A DNA stretch of 18,882 nucleotides. Source: CAYSVN01 sp964434585. Lineage in GTDB: Bacteria; Patescibacteriota; Gracilibacteria; Peribacterales; Peribacteraceae. This document shows, in pieces, positions 1-7,173 of this stretch; position 1 is the stretch's first letter; the number at the start of each line of letters is the position of its first letter. The translations under genes were made by a program, and so were the position numbers. Where the stretch lies: assembly GCA_964434585.1 (NCBI GenBank), contig CAYSVN010000019.1, forward strand, positions 1 to 18,882, in the 5' to 3' direction. The notes under the pieces are model-generated. The model saw nothing but the letters and a program-made list of their open reading frames with translations, did no database searches and was not told the DNA's origin.

Positions 1-1493
1 CTCCTGATGGATTTACGTTTATTGCCACAACAAATGACTATGGTTGTGTAGCTGATGAATCTGGTAAAATTCAATGTAATACTATTACTATTCCAGGTGA
101 AACAACTGTTTTTTACAGTTTCTTATTCGATGGTAGTAATGCTACTTGTGATACTCTTTACGAGGTTACAGCATCTGTTGTTGGTTTCCCGGTTGGCCCT
201 AGTAATAATGGACAAAATGATGTTGTTGAAACAAATGATAGTGTAACTATTGGATACACTGGTGAATGTGCGGAAGCTCCTGCAGCAGCTGGCGATTTAG
301 TGCTTACCCAAAATGGTGGAACTGTTAGTGGTGATGTTCATAGTTACGGTTTTTGTGTCCAAAACACTGGTGCCGAAGCAGCAGCTTTCTTGTTTAGCGA
401 AATGACAGAAATTGATGGACTTGAGTTTACTGATGCCACTGGTGCAACTGGTTGTGCTGACGATGAATCGGGCAAGGTTCAATGTGATCCTGTAAATATT
501 GCAGCTGGTGCAACCGATTGTTACACCTTTAACTTTGATGGTGCAGAAGTAACTTGTGGAGCACATAATTTTACTGCTGAAATTACACATTTTATTACAG
601 GTGCAAATGATAATTTAAACACTGATAATGCAACAGCTACTACGCAAACTTTTTGTGAAGGTGAAGGAGACTTAGTTATTACAAATAATGGTGTAACATC
701 TACAGATTCTACTGTTAGTTATGGTTACTGTGTTAGTAATAATAGCACAGTAGATGCTAGCTTTCTCTTTAGTGATATGACAGAACCAACAGATTTTGAG
801 TTTACAACTGCTGTTGGCGCAACTAGTTGTGATGATGATGATACTAATGGTGCTATTCAATGTGACCCAGTAACAATTGCTGCTGGCGCAACGGATTGTT
901 ATACGTTTAATTTCGATGCTGTATCGACAGCGTGTACTGAGTCTGCATTCCAAGCTAACCTTACTTTATTCTTAGAGGGTGAGAATACTCTTACAACAAA
1001 CGATAGTGCTACCCAGCCAGTGCAAATGAATTGTGCTGAAGGTGTTGTTAGTAACGGTGGTGGCGGTGGCTCTGGTTCGAGAGGAGGCGGTGGAGGAGGT
1101 GGAAGTTTTACTAATAGCGTAAGTGCTGATGAANNNNNNNNNNCCCAGCCAGTGCAAATGAATTGTGCTGAAGGTGTTGTTACTGGAAGTAGTTCTTCTG
1201 GTAGCTCTGGAGGAGGCAGTGGAAATGGTGGTGGAGGAGGTGAAAGTTTTGGTTCTTCTACAACCTCAGCCAATTTGGTAAATCAATCTCCTGAAGTTCC
1301 AGATGTAGTAGAAACACCAGCTGAATTACCAGAAACAGGTAATGCAAACCCTGATACAACGGTGGCTGCTCAAACTGAAGTGGCAAAACCAGCTGCGCTA
1401 CCTAAAACAGGTGCGACACAAACTGGTGGTTTAGCAATGATTCTTATTGCGATGCTTACCTTTGTTAGCAAGCTAGTATTTACTCTTAAATAA
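1..1493 (+). CDS. LPXTG-anchored repeat surface protein, C-terminal part (5' end outside window)
   Basis: The reading frame is open from the first base (codons start at position 3) and 496 residues are visible, so the true start lies upstream. The GTG at 300 is an internal valine, not a start. The visible protein has at least two and a half tandem Cys-containing beta-rich repeats of about 125 residues. A Gly/Ser-rich linker, broken by an assembly gap, follows, then a Pro-rich stretch with LPETG (1326-1340) and LPKTG (1398-1412). A hydrophobic segment and a final lysine end the protein. LPXTG followed by a membrane segment is the classical sortase sorting signal; sortase cleaves between T and G and attaches the protein to a surface nucleophile. 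The basic tail after the membrane segment is unusually weak. The adjacent downstream gene encodes a sortase, which supports this reading. The repeats resemble CARDB/DUF11-like adhesive domains only in general character. Function is probably surface display or adhesion. Confidence 0.85.
   Translation, partial: PDGFTFIATTNDYGCVADESGKIQCNTITIPGETTVFYSFLFDGSNATCDTLYEVTASVVGFPVGPSNNGQNDVVETNDSVTIGYTGECAEAPAAAGDLVLTQNGGTVSGDVHSYGFCVQNTGAEAAAFLFSEMTEIDGLEFTDATGATGCADDESGKVQCDPVNIAAGATDCYTFNFDGAEVTCGAHNFTAEITHFITGANDNLNTDNATATTQTFCEGEGDLVITNNGVTSTDSTVSYGYCVSNNSTVDASFLFSDMTEPTDFEFTTAVGATSCDDDDTNGAIQCDPVTIAAGATDCYTFNFDAVSTACTESAFQANLTLFLEGENTLTTNDSATQPVQMNCAEGVVSNGGGGGSGSRGGGGGGGSFTNSVSADEXXXXQPVQMNCAEGVVTGSSSSGSSGGGSGNGGGGGESFGSSTTSANLVNQSPEVPDVVETPAELPETGNANPDTTVAAQTEVAKPAALPKTGATQTGGLAMILIAMLTFVSKLVFTLK
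3..1040 (+). repeat. Tandem Cys-containing protein repeats (one partial, two complete)
   Basis: Two full repeat units (291-665 and 666-1040, 125 codons each) align along their length. Both open with GDLV, carry a YG[FY]C box, then a FLFS[ED]MTE box, and then QCDPV followed by AAGATDCYTFNFD. The partial unit at 3-290 has the matching DESGKIQC segment and a more diverged YSFLFDG version of the second box. Conserved paired cysteines in each unit suggest disulfide-stapled extracellular domains. Units 2 and 3 are much closer to each other than to unit 1, which suggests a recent duplication or homogenisation. Confidence 0.8.
1012..1182 (+). other. Scaffold gap (10 Ns at 1134-1143) flanked by a 39-bp perfect direct duplication
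   Basis: Ten Ns occupy 1134-1143. The 39 bases at 1012-1050 recur exactly at 1144-1182, directly after the gap. Both copies encode QPVQMNCAEGVV and lead into different Gly/Ser-rich linkers. The second copy starts at the first base after the Ns, so it looks like two contig ends carrying the same end of repeat 3 that were scaffolded side by side. The protein here may be over-long or may join two strain variants. A real extra repeat lost in the gap is also possible. Confidence 0.8.
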
Positions 1494-1508
1494 TACTCTT
1501 TACGTTTT

Positions 1509-1551
1509 ATACTGCGCTGGTTACACTTTGTAGCCTGCGCAGTATTTTTTT
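1509..1551 (+). terminator. Rho-independent terminator of the LPXTG gene
   Basis: A 12-position stem pairs 1509-1520 (ATACTGCGCTGG) with 1534-1545 (CCTGCGCAGTAT) with one T-T mismatch. A 13-nt loop separates the arms and a run of seven Ts follows (1545-1551). It begins 15 nt after the stop codon of the LPXTG gene. The next start codon lies only 3 nt beyond the T run. Confidence 0.88.
1520..1548 (+). promoter_or_regulatory. Possible promoter embedded in the terminator, for the SLH-sortase gene
   Basis: GTTACA (1520-1525) and TATTTT (1543-1548) are separated by 17 nt. Six nt separate the -10-like box from the ATG at 1555, matching the short -10 to ATG spacing seen at several other genes here. 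Each hexamer matches consensus at four of six positions, so this is suggestive only. The alternative is read-through of the terminator. Confidence 0.3.
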
Positions 1552-1554
1552 ATT

Positions 1555-2613
1555 ATGATTTTTCTACATTCATTACTATTATCGTTTATAGCCGTTACGT
1601 CGTTTGCTGCCTCGCCGCAAACGATAGAATCTTTTATTAAAGATTATTATAATGCCTCACCTTTGTTTAATGATGTATCAATGTCTGATCCATACTACAC
1701 AGCCAGTGTAAATTTATACCAACGTGGCATTGTAGAAGGCTACAAAGGCTCTTTAACGTTAGGTCTGGATAATCCTCTTAATAGGGCTGAATCTTCTAAG
1801 CTTGTTTCGTTTGCGCAAGAGCTTACCTTGCTGACGTCACCAGCGCAGCAATTTAGTGATGTTTCCAGTGATTTATGGGCTTCTGTTTATATAGATAATT
1901 TAGCATTAAAGGACATTGTTTCTGGTTATCCAGATGGTACCTTTAAACCCGGTGCAGAAGTTACTATGCCAGAACTTGTCAGTATGCTAGCTCCATTAAT
2001 TTATACGAGTATGCCAGTACGGCCGGAAACTTGGCAGCAAGACTATTACCATTACGCAAATTATAAAAATGTTTTACCGGATACTATGTCTATAGACGAT
2101 ATTTACAGACCCATTACACGCGGTGAGGCCTTTGAAATTTTATATAGAGTGCTTAATGCCTACGACGCAGAATTCCAAGAATACTATGAGCATATTTCAC
2201 TTTCTATACCTTCAAAAAAAATTAGTATAGATTATGTACCTACTACAGAATTTAGCGAAAGTTCTGTTTGGCTTTATGATTTAACAAAACATGGCACAGC
2301 TGGGTATTATGACATTGAGTCTGATCGTTGGGTTGTCTTTGCTCATAGCAGTGCCTACAAGCAAGACCCTAACCCACTAGGGTCTATCTTTAGGCCATTG
2401 CTGTATTATTATGGAGTAGGGGATACCTTTAACTTAACTGTTAATGGGGAGGAAAAAGAATACCAAGTTACCCATCGTGAGCTTATTAAAGAATATGAGG
2501 TGGACGCTTTAGGTTCCCATGATGCTCAGGCAGTACTCTTTACTTGTAACACAGATATCTCTGAACGTTGGGTGTATTATGGTAAAGAGGTGTATACGGC
2601 TAAAAATTTATAA
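1555..2613 (+). CDS. Secreted SLH-domain / sortase fusion protein
   Basis: This 352-residue protein starts with a signal peptide (about 1-19, SFA-AS cleavage region) that lacks basic residues. Three S-layer-homology units follow. The second is canonical: FSDV at 100-103, W108, GYPDGTFKP at 124-132. The first lies at about 45-90 and the third, diverged, at about 155-203. The C-terminal part (about 222-352) is a sortase barrel with His264 in an FAHSS motif, a GD turn at 289-290, Cys331 in VLFTC, and Arg338, in the order and rough spacing of the sortase His-Cys-Arg triad. Sortases cleave LPXTG-like signals by transpeptidation; SLH units bind cell-wall polymers. The enzyme may therefore be tethered to the wall instead of by the usual membrane anchor. 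The gene follows an LPXTG protein gene, its obvious candidate substrate. No ribosome-binding site fits before the ATG, which sits 3 nt after a terminator. The next in-frame Met would remove the signal peptide. Confidence 0.82.
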   Translation: MIFLHSLLLSFIAVTSFAASPQTIESFIKDYYNASPLFNDVSMSDPYYTASVNLYQRGIVEGYKGSLTLGLDNPLNRAESSKLVSFAQELTLLTSPAQQFSDVSSDLWASVYIDNLALKDIVSGYPDGTFKPGAEVTMPELVSMLAPLIYTSMPVRPETWQQDYYHYANYKNVLPDTMSIDDIYRPITRGEAFEILYRVLNAYDAEFQEYYEHISLSIPSKKISIDYVPTTEFSESSVWLYDLTKHGTAGYYDIESDRWVVFAHSSAYKQDPNPLGSIFRPLLYYYGVGDTFNLTVNGEEKEYQVTHRELIKEYEVDALGSHDAQAVLFTCNTDISERWVYYGKEVYTAKNL

Positions 2614-2642
2614 TTGTAGTCATTTTTTTAATTTTAAGATAC

Positions 2643-2718
2643 CGGGGCGTAGTTCAGTTGGTAGAATGCACGGCTGGGGGTCGTGTGGTCGCTCGTTCGA
2701 GTCGAGTCGCCCCGACCA
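2643..2718 (+). tRNA. tRNA-Pro(GGG)
   Basis: A complete 76-nt cloverleaf includes the encoded CCA. The 7-bp acceptor stem starts with C1-G72 and has A73, the bacterial tRNA-Pro identity pattern. The D stem is GTTC/GAAT. The anticodon stem is CACGG/TCGTG with loop CTGGGGG, giving anticodon GGG. The T arm is GCTCG/CGAGT with loop TTCGAGT. It should read CCC and CCU. It lies 29 nt after the SLH-sortase stop and has no obvious terminator behind it. Confidence 0.93.
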
Positions 2719-2722
2719 TTCT

Positions 2723-2752
2723 TTGGTAAGCTTAGGATGACAATGAGATAAT
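2723..2752 (+). promoter_or_regulatory. Candidate promoter for tyrS
   Basis: TTGGTA (2723-2728) and GATAAT (2747-2752) are separated by 18 nt. The start codon of tyrS is at 2772, so the leader would be about 13 nt. No clear Shine-Dalgarno sequence lies in it. Confidence 0.4.
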
Positions 2753-2771
2753 ATATCTATAGAATCAATTT

Positions 2772-3935
2772 ATGAATAATGAATTACTAACGAGGGCCAT
2801 CTCTAATGTCACCCCAAAAGACTTAGCCGAAAAAAAATTATCATCAGGTGATCCGATCCGTATCTATTTTGGTATTGATCCTACTGGTGCACACTTACAC
2901 GTAGGCCACGCTGTTCCGTTACGTAAATTACGTGCGTTACAGGATGCTGGACACCATGTTGTTTTACTAATTGGTAGCTTTACAGCGATGATAGGGGATC
3001 CCACGGGTAAAGATGAAATGCGCAAGCGTTTAACAGCAGAAGAGGTACAGAGTAATTTTGAAGACTATAAACAGCAAGCAGCTTTAGTGCTCGACATGGA
3101 AAAGTTAGAAATTGCTTACAATCACACCTGGCTTAGTAAGCTGGATTTTAATGATGTAGCAGATTTAGCTTCCAACTTTACTGTACAGCAAATGCTTGAG
3201 CGCGATATGTTTGATAAGCGCATAAAGAGCGGCAAACCCATTGCGGTTTCAGAGTTTTTATACCCACTTATGGTAGGTTACGATAGTGTGGCGCTTGATG
3301 TAGATTGTGAGCTTGGTGGTAATGACCAGTACTTTAATATGCTGGCTGGTAGAACATTGCAAAAAGCTTTTGGAAAACGCGATAAATTTGTGCTTACAAC
3401 ACCGCTTATAGAAGGTACAGATGGACGTAAAATGAGTAAAACTTATAATAACTGCGTATACCTTACCGATAGTCCAACCCAGATGTTTGGTAAAATTATG
3501 AGTATGAAAGACCACATTATTCCTAGCTGGATGGAGTGTTGTACCAATATTTCTTTAGATGATATTGCAGAAGTAAATGCAATACTGGAACGTGGTGATA
3601 ACCCTAAAAATTGCAAGGTGCGATTGGCCAAAGAAATTATTACAATGTACCATTCTGCAGATGCTGCAGATGCTGCAGAGCAGGAGTTCGCTAAAGTATT
3701 TAAAGATGGTGGCGTACCGGATGTTATTGAAGAATTTACAGCTAATAGCGATATGTTGCTTATTGACGCCTTAGTAGAAGCGGGAACGCTAAAATCTAAG
3801 AGTGATGGGCGGAGAGTGCTTGAGCAAGGAGGTATTAAAGTTGATGACATTGTTATTGAAGACCAAAAAACTTTAGTGCAAACAGGTGTTGTAAAAGTTG
3901 GCAAGAAGCGATGGTTAAAAATTACCGTAGCGTAA
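2772..3935 (+). CDS. tyrS: Tyrosyl-tRNA synthetase
   Basis: TyrRS charges tRNA-Tyr with tyrosine in the cytoplasm using ATP. The 387-residue protein has the class I Rossmann fold with the HIGH-type motif HVGH at 43-46, preceded by YFGIDPTGAHL. It has a GGNDQYFN tyrosine/tRNA region at about 182-189 and the KMSKT loop at 220-224. The C-terminal 60 residues form an S4-type RNA-binding domain (LLIDALVEAG, GRRVLEQGGIKV). Length and domain order are normal for the shorter TyrZ-like branch. The ATG at 2772 places the N-terminus where family members usually begin. The ogt-like gene follows after 3 nt and is probably co-transcribed. I see no truncation or frameshift. Confidence 0.96.
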   Translation: MNNELLTRAISNVTPKDLAEKKLSSGDPIRIYFGIDPTGAHLHVGHAVPLRKLRALQDAGHHVVLLIGSFTAMIGDPTGKDEMRKRLTAEEVQSNFEDYKQQAALVLDMEKLEIAYNHTWLSKLDFNDVADLASNFTVQQMLERDMFDKRIKSGKPIAVSEFLYPLMVGYDSVALDVDCELGGNDQYFNMLAGRTLQKAFGKRDKFVLTTPLIEGTDGRKMSKTYNNCVYLTDSPTQMFGKIMSMKDHIIPSWMECCTNISLDDIAEVNAILERGDNPKNCKVRLAKEIITMYHSADAADAAEQEFAKVFKDGGVPDVIEEFTANSDMLLIDALVEAGTLKSKSDGRRVLEQGGIKVDDIVIEDQKTLVQTGVVKVGKKRWLKITVA

Positions 3936-3938
3936 CAT

Positions 3939-4370
3939 ATGTTTTATAGTTCGCCTATTGGCATGATTGAGTATGAATTTAACGATAATGTATTAACATT
4001 TTTAAAACTGCACCCTGGCAAACAAGTAAAAGGTGAACATTGCAGTGATCAAGTCTGCACTGAGCTTGATGAGTACTTTGCAGGCACCCGAACAACATTT
4101 AGCTTAACAGTAAAGCAAACCCTAACACCTTTTCAGCAGCAGGTTCTAGATTTTACGGCAACTATTCCTTATGGAGAAACAAAAACTTATGGAGATATTG
4201 CTAAGATGTTTGGTAGGTCTATGAGCAGCCAGGCGGTAGGGCAAGCATTAACTCGTAATAATATTTGTATTGTTGTGCCTTGTCATCGTATTGTGGCAGG
4301 TTGCTCTATAGGTGGTTATGCGCCTGGAGTTGCTTGTAAACGCTACTTATTAGAGCTAGAAAAGGTATAG
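3939..4370 (+). CDS. ogt: Methylated-DNA--protein-cysteine S-methyltransferase (Ogt/MGMT family)
   Basis: This suicide repair protein takes an alkyl group from O6-alkylguanine onto its own cysteine. The 143-residue protein carries the family signature VPCHRIVAG with acceptor Cys115. Upstream is the TPFQQQVLDF / IPYGETKTYGDIA helix-turn-helix DNA-binding region (about 63-88), with an arginine at 106 in the finger position. Downstream is IGGYAPG...KRYLLELE at the C-terminus. The N-terminal domain is short (about 60 residues), as in the smaller bacterial Ogt proteins. The gene begins 3 nt after the tyrS stop and is likely translated from the same transcript. An alkyltransferase-like protein is excluded because the reactive Cys is present. 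Confidence 0.93.
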   Translation: MFYSSPIGMIEYEFNDNVLTFLKLHPGKQVKGEHCSDQVCTELDEYFAGTRTTFSLTVKQTLTPFQQQVLDFTATIPYGETKTYGDIAKMFGRSMSSQAVGQALTRNNICIVVPCHRIVAGCSIGGYAPGVACKRYLLELEKV

Positions 4371-4379
4371 AGATTTCTC

Positions 4380-4408
4380 TTGGAAAACCTCTTCATTTCC
4401 CGTACACT
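4380..4408 (+). promoter_or_regulatory. Promoter for secG
   Basis: TTGGAA (4380-4385) and TACACT (4403-4408) have a 17-nt spacer. The SecG start codon is at 4419, so transcription should begin only a few bases upstream of the ATG or at it. This is one of the clearest near-leaderless arrangements in the window. Confidence 0.6.
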
Positions 4409-4418
4409 ACACAAACTT

Positions 4419-4634
4419 ATGGAAAACTTTATCTCATTTATTCACGTTATTGTTTCAATTCTTCTTGTTGTTACAATTTTAATGCAAAGTGCCTCGTCTG
4501 GCCTTAGTGCTATGCTTGGAGGAACTGGTACAGTAAAAATGGAAAAACGCGGTGCAGAAAAACTTGTCTTTCAGGTTTGCATTGTTCTTTTTGTTTTATT
4601 TTTAGTGTTGTCACTTCTTCGTTGGTTTATCTAG
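4419..4634 (+). CDS. secG: Protein translocase subunit SecG
   Basis: SecG is the small auxiliary subunit of the SecYEG membrane channel. The 71-residue protein has two hydrophobic membrane segments (about 4-22 and 49-68) joined by the typical loop QSASSGLSAMLGGTG followed by KMEKRGAEK. I chose the ATG at 4419. A TTG further upstream at 4380 would add 13 residues but is the first base of the -35 box, so it is probably not used. The gene lies 6 nt before the solute-binding protein gene and is expected to be co-transcribed with it. Confidence 0.9.
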   Translation: MENFISFIHVIVSILLVVTILMQSASSGLSAMLGGTGTVKMEKRGAEKLVFQVCIVLFVLFLVLSLLRWFI

Positions 4635-4640
4635 GTCTTT

Positions 4641-6932
4641 ATGGCTCGTAGAAGACCACGATCACTTATTACTCGATTTAAAGCACTCTCCTCTACGAGT
4701 CGCGTAGTTGGAACAGTGTTTTTTGTTATTGCCTTATTTTTTCTTGGTTTTTTAGCTCGAAGATTTTATGTGCAACATACATATCTTGCACCTGCTACTG
4801 GGGGTACGTATATAGAAGGTTCAGTAGGTTTTTTTCAGCCAGTCATTCCATGGTTCTTATCCTCTAGTGATGTTAATAAAGATATTGCTTCGCTTATTTT
4901 TGCTGGGCTTTTGCGTTATAATCCAGAAACAACATTAATAGAAGGAGATGTAGCGGATGTTGAAGTAAGTGTAGATGGTCGTACTTATACAGCTATTTTA
5001 AAAAATGGTATTACATGGCATGACCATACCGAGGAACAACCAAGGCCTGTAACCGCAGATGATGTTGTTTTTACGTTTAAGACTATTCAAGACGAAGCTT
5101 TTCCTAACCAATTACTGCAACAAAACTTTAATGGTGTGGAAATTGAAAAAATTAATGATACCACTGTTACATTTGTTCTTGATGAACCGTATAGCTTCTT
5201 TTTAAGTAATTTAACATTAGGTCTTTTGCCGGAACATTTGCTAGCTGATGTTCCAGTAGCTTACTTAGACCAAGCTTACGATTTTGGAGAAAGGCCAGTG
5301 GGTTGTGGCCCATTTAAATTTGAGTCTATTTCTTATAGTGAGCTTAGTACGGAAGTTTCCTTAAAAAAATTCCAAAGTACAGCTAGTACCATTTATAATT
5401 TTGACGAAGTGGTTTTCCGTATTTTTCCTGATTATTTAACATTACTTTCAGATTTACGTAACTTGAACGGCGTTAGATTAGTACCCAGTAATGAAGATGG
5501 CCAACCTATTATTCCAAAGCGATTTACACCACTGTACTATTCCTTGCCTCAGTATGTTGCATTATTTTTTAATTTAGATAGTCCAATTTTAAAAGATGTT
5601 TCTTTGCGATTAGGATTGCAACTTGGTACAAATAAAGAAGATATTATTAAGATTGTTTCCAACGATGGTTCGGAGGGTGCTTTGAATGCCGGTGTACCAA
5701 AAATTATTGATACACCTCTACTAGAAATTAATAATGATGACTGGCAGTATCTTTATGATCCTGTTGCAGCACAAGGCGCTTTATTTGAGTCTGATTGGAA
5801 TTTTCCTGAAAAAATACGTATGCAAGAACTTTGGGAACAAAGCGATGTTAACACAACAGGTGTTTTAAGAGCTCCTTATGCCTCGTTTTTACCAGATGGT
5901 GCAGTGCTTATTCTAACCGGCTCACTGGCTGATGTTACCTTACCTGCTACTATTAACGGCTCTTTACTAGAAGTAAATACTAATAACACAGAAGAATGGA
6001 TTGTAGCAATTTCTACACTAGGTGAGCGTAAGTTAGCACCCGGTATTAATGTTTTAAAACTAACAGAACTAGCTGTTGAAAGTGAAGACGAAGAAATTGC
6101 GAGAGCAAAGGATGTTATTATTGATTCTTTTATTCATTATCGTGCTACCGAGCAAGAAGAATATGATAGCGTTATGGCCGAGCAGGAATTAGTTAGTCGA
6201 TTTATTGATACTGTTAACCCCGATGTCTTAATTGCTGAATCTAAACAACTTACCTCTGCTGATGTTATTTTAGAAAAAGGATACTTAAGAGAACGCACCG
6301 CACAAGACCCAGTAGATATTAGGGTTAATGATGAAGGCGAGCGTTTAACATTAACGTTGCTTACAAGTAGTACCCCAGAAATTTACCCTATTATTGCAGA
6401 GCGTATTGCTGATGCTTGGCAAGAACTTGGTGTTCATGTGTCAGTAATTGTTCCAGAAAATATTGCAGATTTCGAAGATAAAGTTGTTAAACGAGACTAT
6501 GACCTTGTTCTTTATGGTCAATCGTTGCTTGATAATCTTGATAGCTATCCTTATTGGCACAGTAGCGGTATTCAGCTCTCTAAAGATGGTCAGACTGACT
6601 TAAGAATTGATGCCTACAACCTTTCTCAGTACAAGAATAAAGAAGCTGATAAGCTTTTGGAGCACATCCGTCGGACTAACCGTGAAGATGAGCGAAATGA
6701 TGCGCTTGATAGACTTCGTACGCAGCTTAAAGAAGATGTTCCTGCTATTTTTCTTTACTCACCACTTTATACCTTTGCTTATAATGAGGATTTACAAGGG
6801 GTAAGAATAGGTAGGCCTAGTCTTCACTCTGATAGATTTTTTTCTATGCAGTACTGGTTTAAAGAAAATACAAGACGTTTTAAGGATAATGTCTCTTGGG
6901 CAGATTTTCCAGGTTGGATTTTTGGGTTTTAA
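4641..6932 (+). CDS. Membrane-anchored family 5 (oligopeptide-type) solute-binding protein
   Basis: The 763-residue protein belongs to the SBP_bac_5 family, the binding component of peptide/nickel ABC importers. It opens with a basic N-terminus (ARRRPRSLITRF) and a single membrane helix (about 22-42), with no lipoprotein cysteine. The binding lobes follow. DVNKDIASLIFAGLLRYNPE (about 77-96) and ITWHDHTEEQPRPVTADDVVFTF (about 128-150) are family hallmarks, as are YSFFLSNLTLGLLPEHLL and the RPVGCGPFKF segment. The far C-terminus has a second-lobe pattern (IIAERIADAWQELGVHVSV, DLVLYGQSL). It is longer than usual, about 760 against 500-600 residues. A beta-rich stretch at about 405-480 (including LAPGINVLKL) looks like an inserted Ig-like domain. 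No ABC permease or ATPase gene is nearby. Its place between secG and secE suggests co-expression with the Sec channel, but a role there is speculation. Confidence 0.87.
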   Translation: MARRRPRSLITRFKALSSTSRVVGTVFFVIALFFLGFLARRFYVQHTYLAPATGGTYIEGSVGFFQPVIPWFLSSSDVNKDIASLIFAGLLRYNPETTLIEGDVADVEVSVDGRTYTAILKNGITWHDHTEEQPRPVTADDVVFTFKTIQDEAFPNQLLQQNFNGVEIEKINDTTVTFVLDEPYSFFLSNLTLGLLPEHLLADVPVAYLDQAYDFGERPVGCGPFKFESISYSELSTEVSLKKFQSTASTIYNFDEVVFRIFPDYLTLLSDLRNLNGVRLVPSNEDGQPIIPKRFTPLYYSLPQYVALFFNLDSPILKDVSLRLGLQLGTNKEDIIKIVSNDGSEGALNAGVPKIIDTPLLEINNDDWQYLYDPVAAQGALFESDWNFPEKIRMQELWEQSDVNTTGVLRAPYASFLPDGAVLILTGSLADVTLPATINGSLLEVNTNNTEEWIVAISTLGERKLAPGINVLKLTELAVESEDEEIARAKDVIIDSFIHYRATEQEEYDSVMAEQELVSRFIDTVNPDVLIAESKQLTSADVILEKGYLRERTAQDPVDIRVNDEGERLTLTLLTSSTPEIYPIIAERIADAWQELGVHVSVIVPENIADFEDKVVKRDYDLVLYGQSLLDNLDSYPYWHSSGIQLSKDGQTDLRIDAYNLSQYKNKEADKLLEHIRRTNREDERNDALDRLRTQLKEDVPAIFLYSPLYTFAYNEDLQGVRIGRPSLHSDRFFSMQYWFKENTRRFKDNVSWADFPGWIFGF

Positions 6933-6944
6933 CCTACTTATAGC

Positions 6945-6972
6945 TTGAGTTTTAGTTTTTTTTCCGTACAAT
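6945..6972 (+). promoter_or_regulatory. Promoter for secE-nusG
   Basis: TTGAGT (6945-6950) and TACAAT (6967-6972) have a 16-nt spacer. The secE ATG is at 6982, nine bases beyond the -10 box, so the transcript is predicted to start at or within about 3 nt of the start codon. Confidence 0.6.
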
Positions 6973-6981
6973 AGCTCCACT

Positions 6982-7173
6982 ATGTTTGATGCAATATCAC
7001 GTTACTTTTCAGAGGCACTCCAGGAATTACACTTAGTTCGCTGGCCTACGCGCCAACAGGCGATTCGTCTTTCTATTATTGTGCTAGTATTTACGCTAGT
7101 ATGTGCAGCTGTTCTTGGTGGAGTAGACTATCTACTTTCTCTCTTTATTAAACTTCTTTTACAATTTGCTTAA
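6982..7173 (+). CDS. secE: Protein translocase subunit SecE
   Basis: SecE clamps the SecY channel. The 63-residue protein is the minimal single-helix form. It has an amphipathic N-terminal helix (FSEALQELHLVRWPTRQQAIRLS) with the conserved VRWPTRQ motif, then one membrane helix (about 29-58). Its stop codon overlaps the nusG start by one base (TAATG). This secE-nusG pair is widely conserved in bacteria and makes the assignment secure despite the short length. Confidence 0.93.
   Translation: MFDAISRYFSEALQELHLVRWPTRQQAIRLSIIVLVFTLVCAAVLGGVDYLLSLFIKLLLQFA

Noticed and set aside
300..302. GTG as the start of the LPXTG protein gene
   Set aside because: The frame stays open to position 3 with sequence that matches the downstream repeats, so the gene begins outside the window.
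899..1273. Pro-rich minus-strand ORF
   Set aside because: It is the complement of the Gly-rich linker and Cys repeats of the plus-strand gene and crosses the N gap.
2519..2740. 73-residue plus-strand ORF
   Set aside because: It overlaps the end of the SLH-sortase gene in another frame and runs through the tRNA-Pro gene.
4380..4418. TTG start extending SecG by 13 residues
   Set aside because: The TTG is part of the TTGGAA -35 box, and the ATG at 4419 gives a normal-length SecG.
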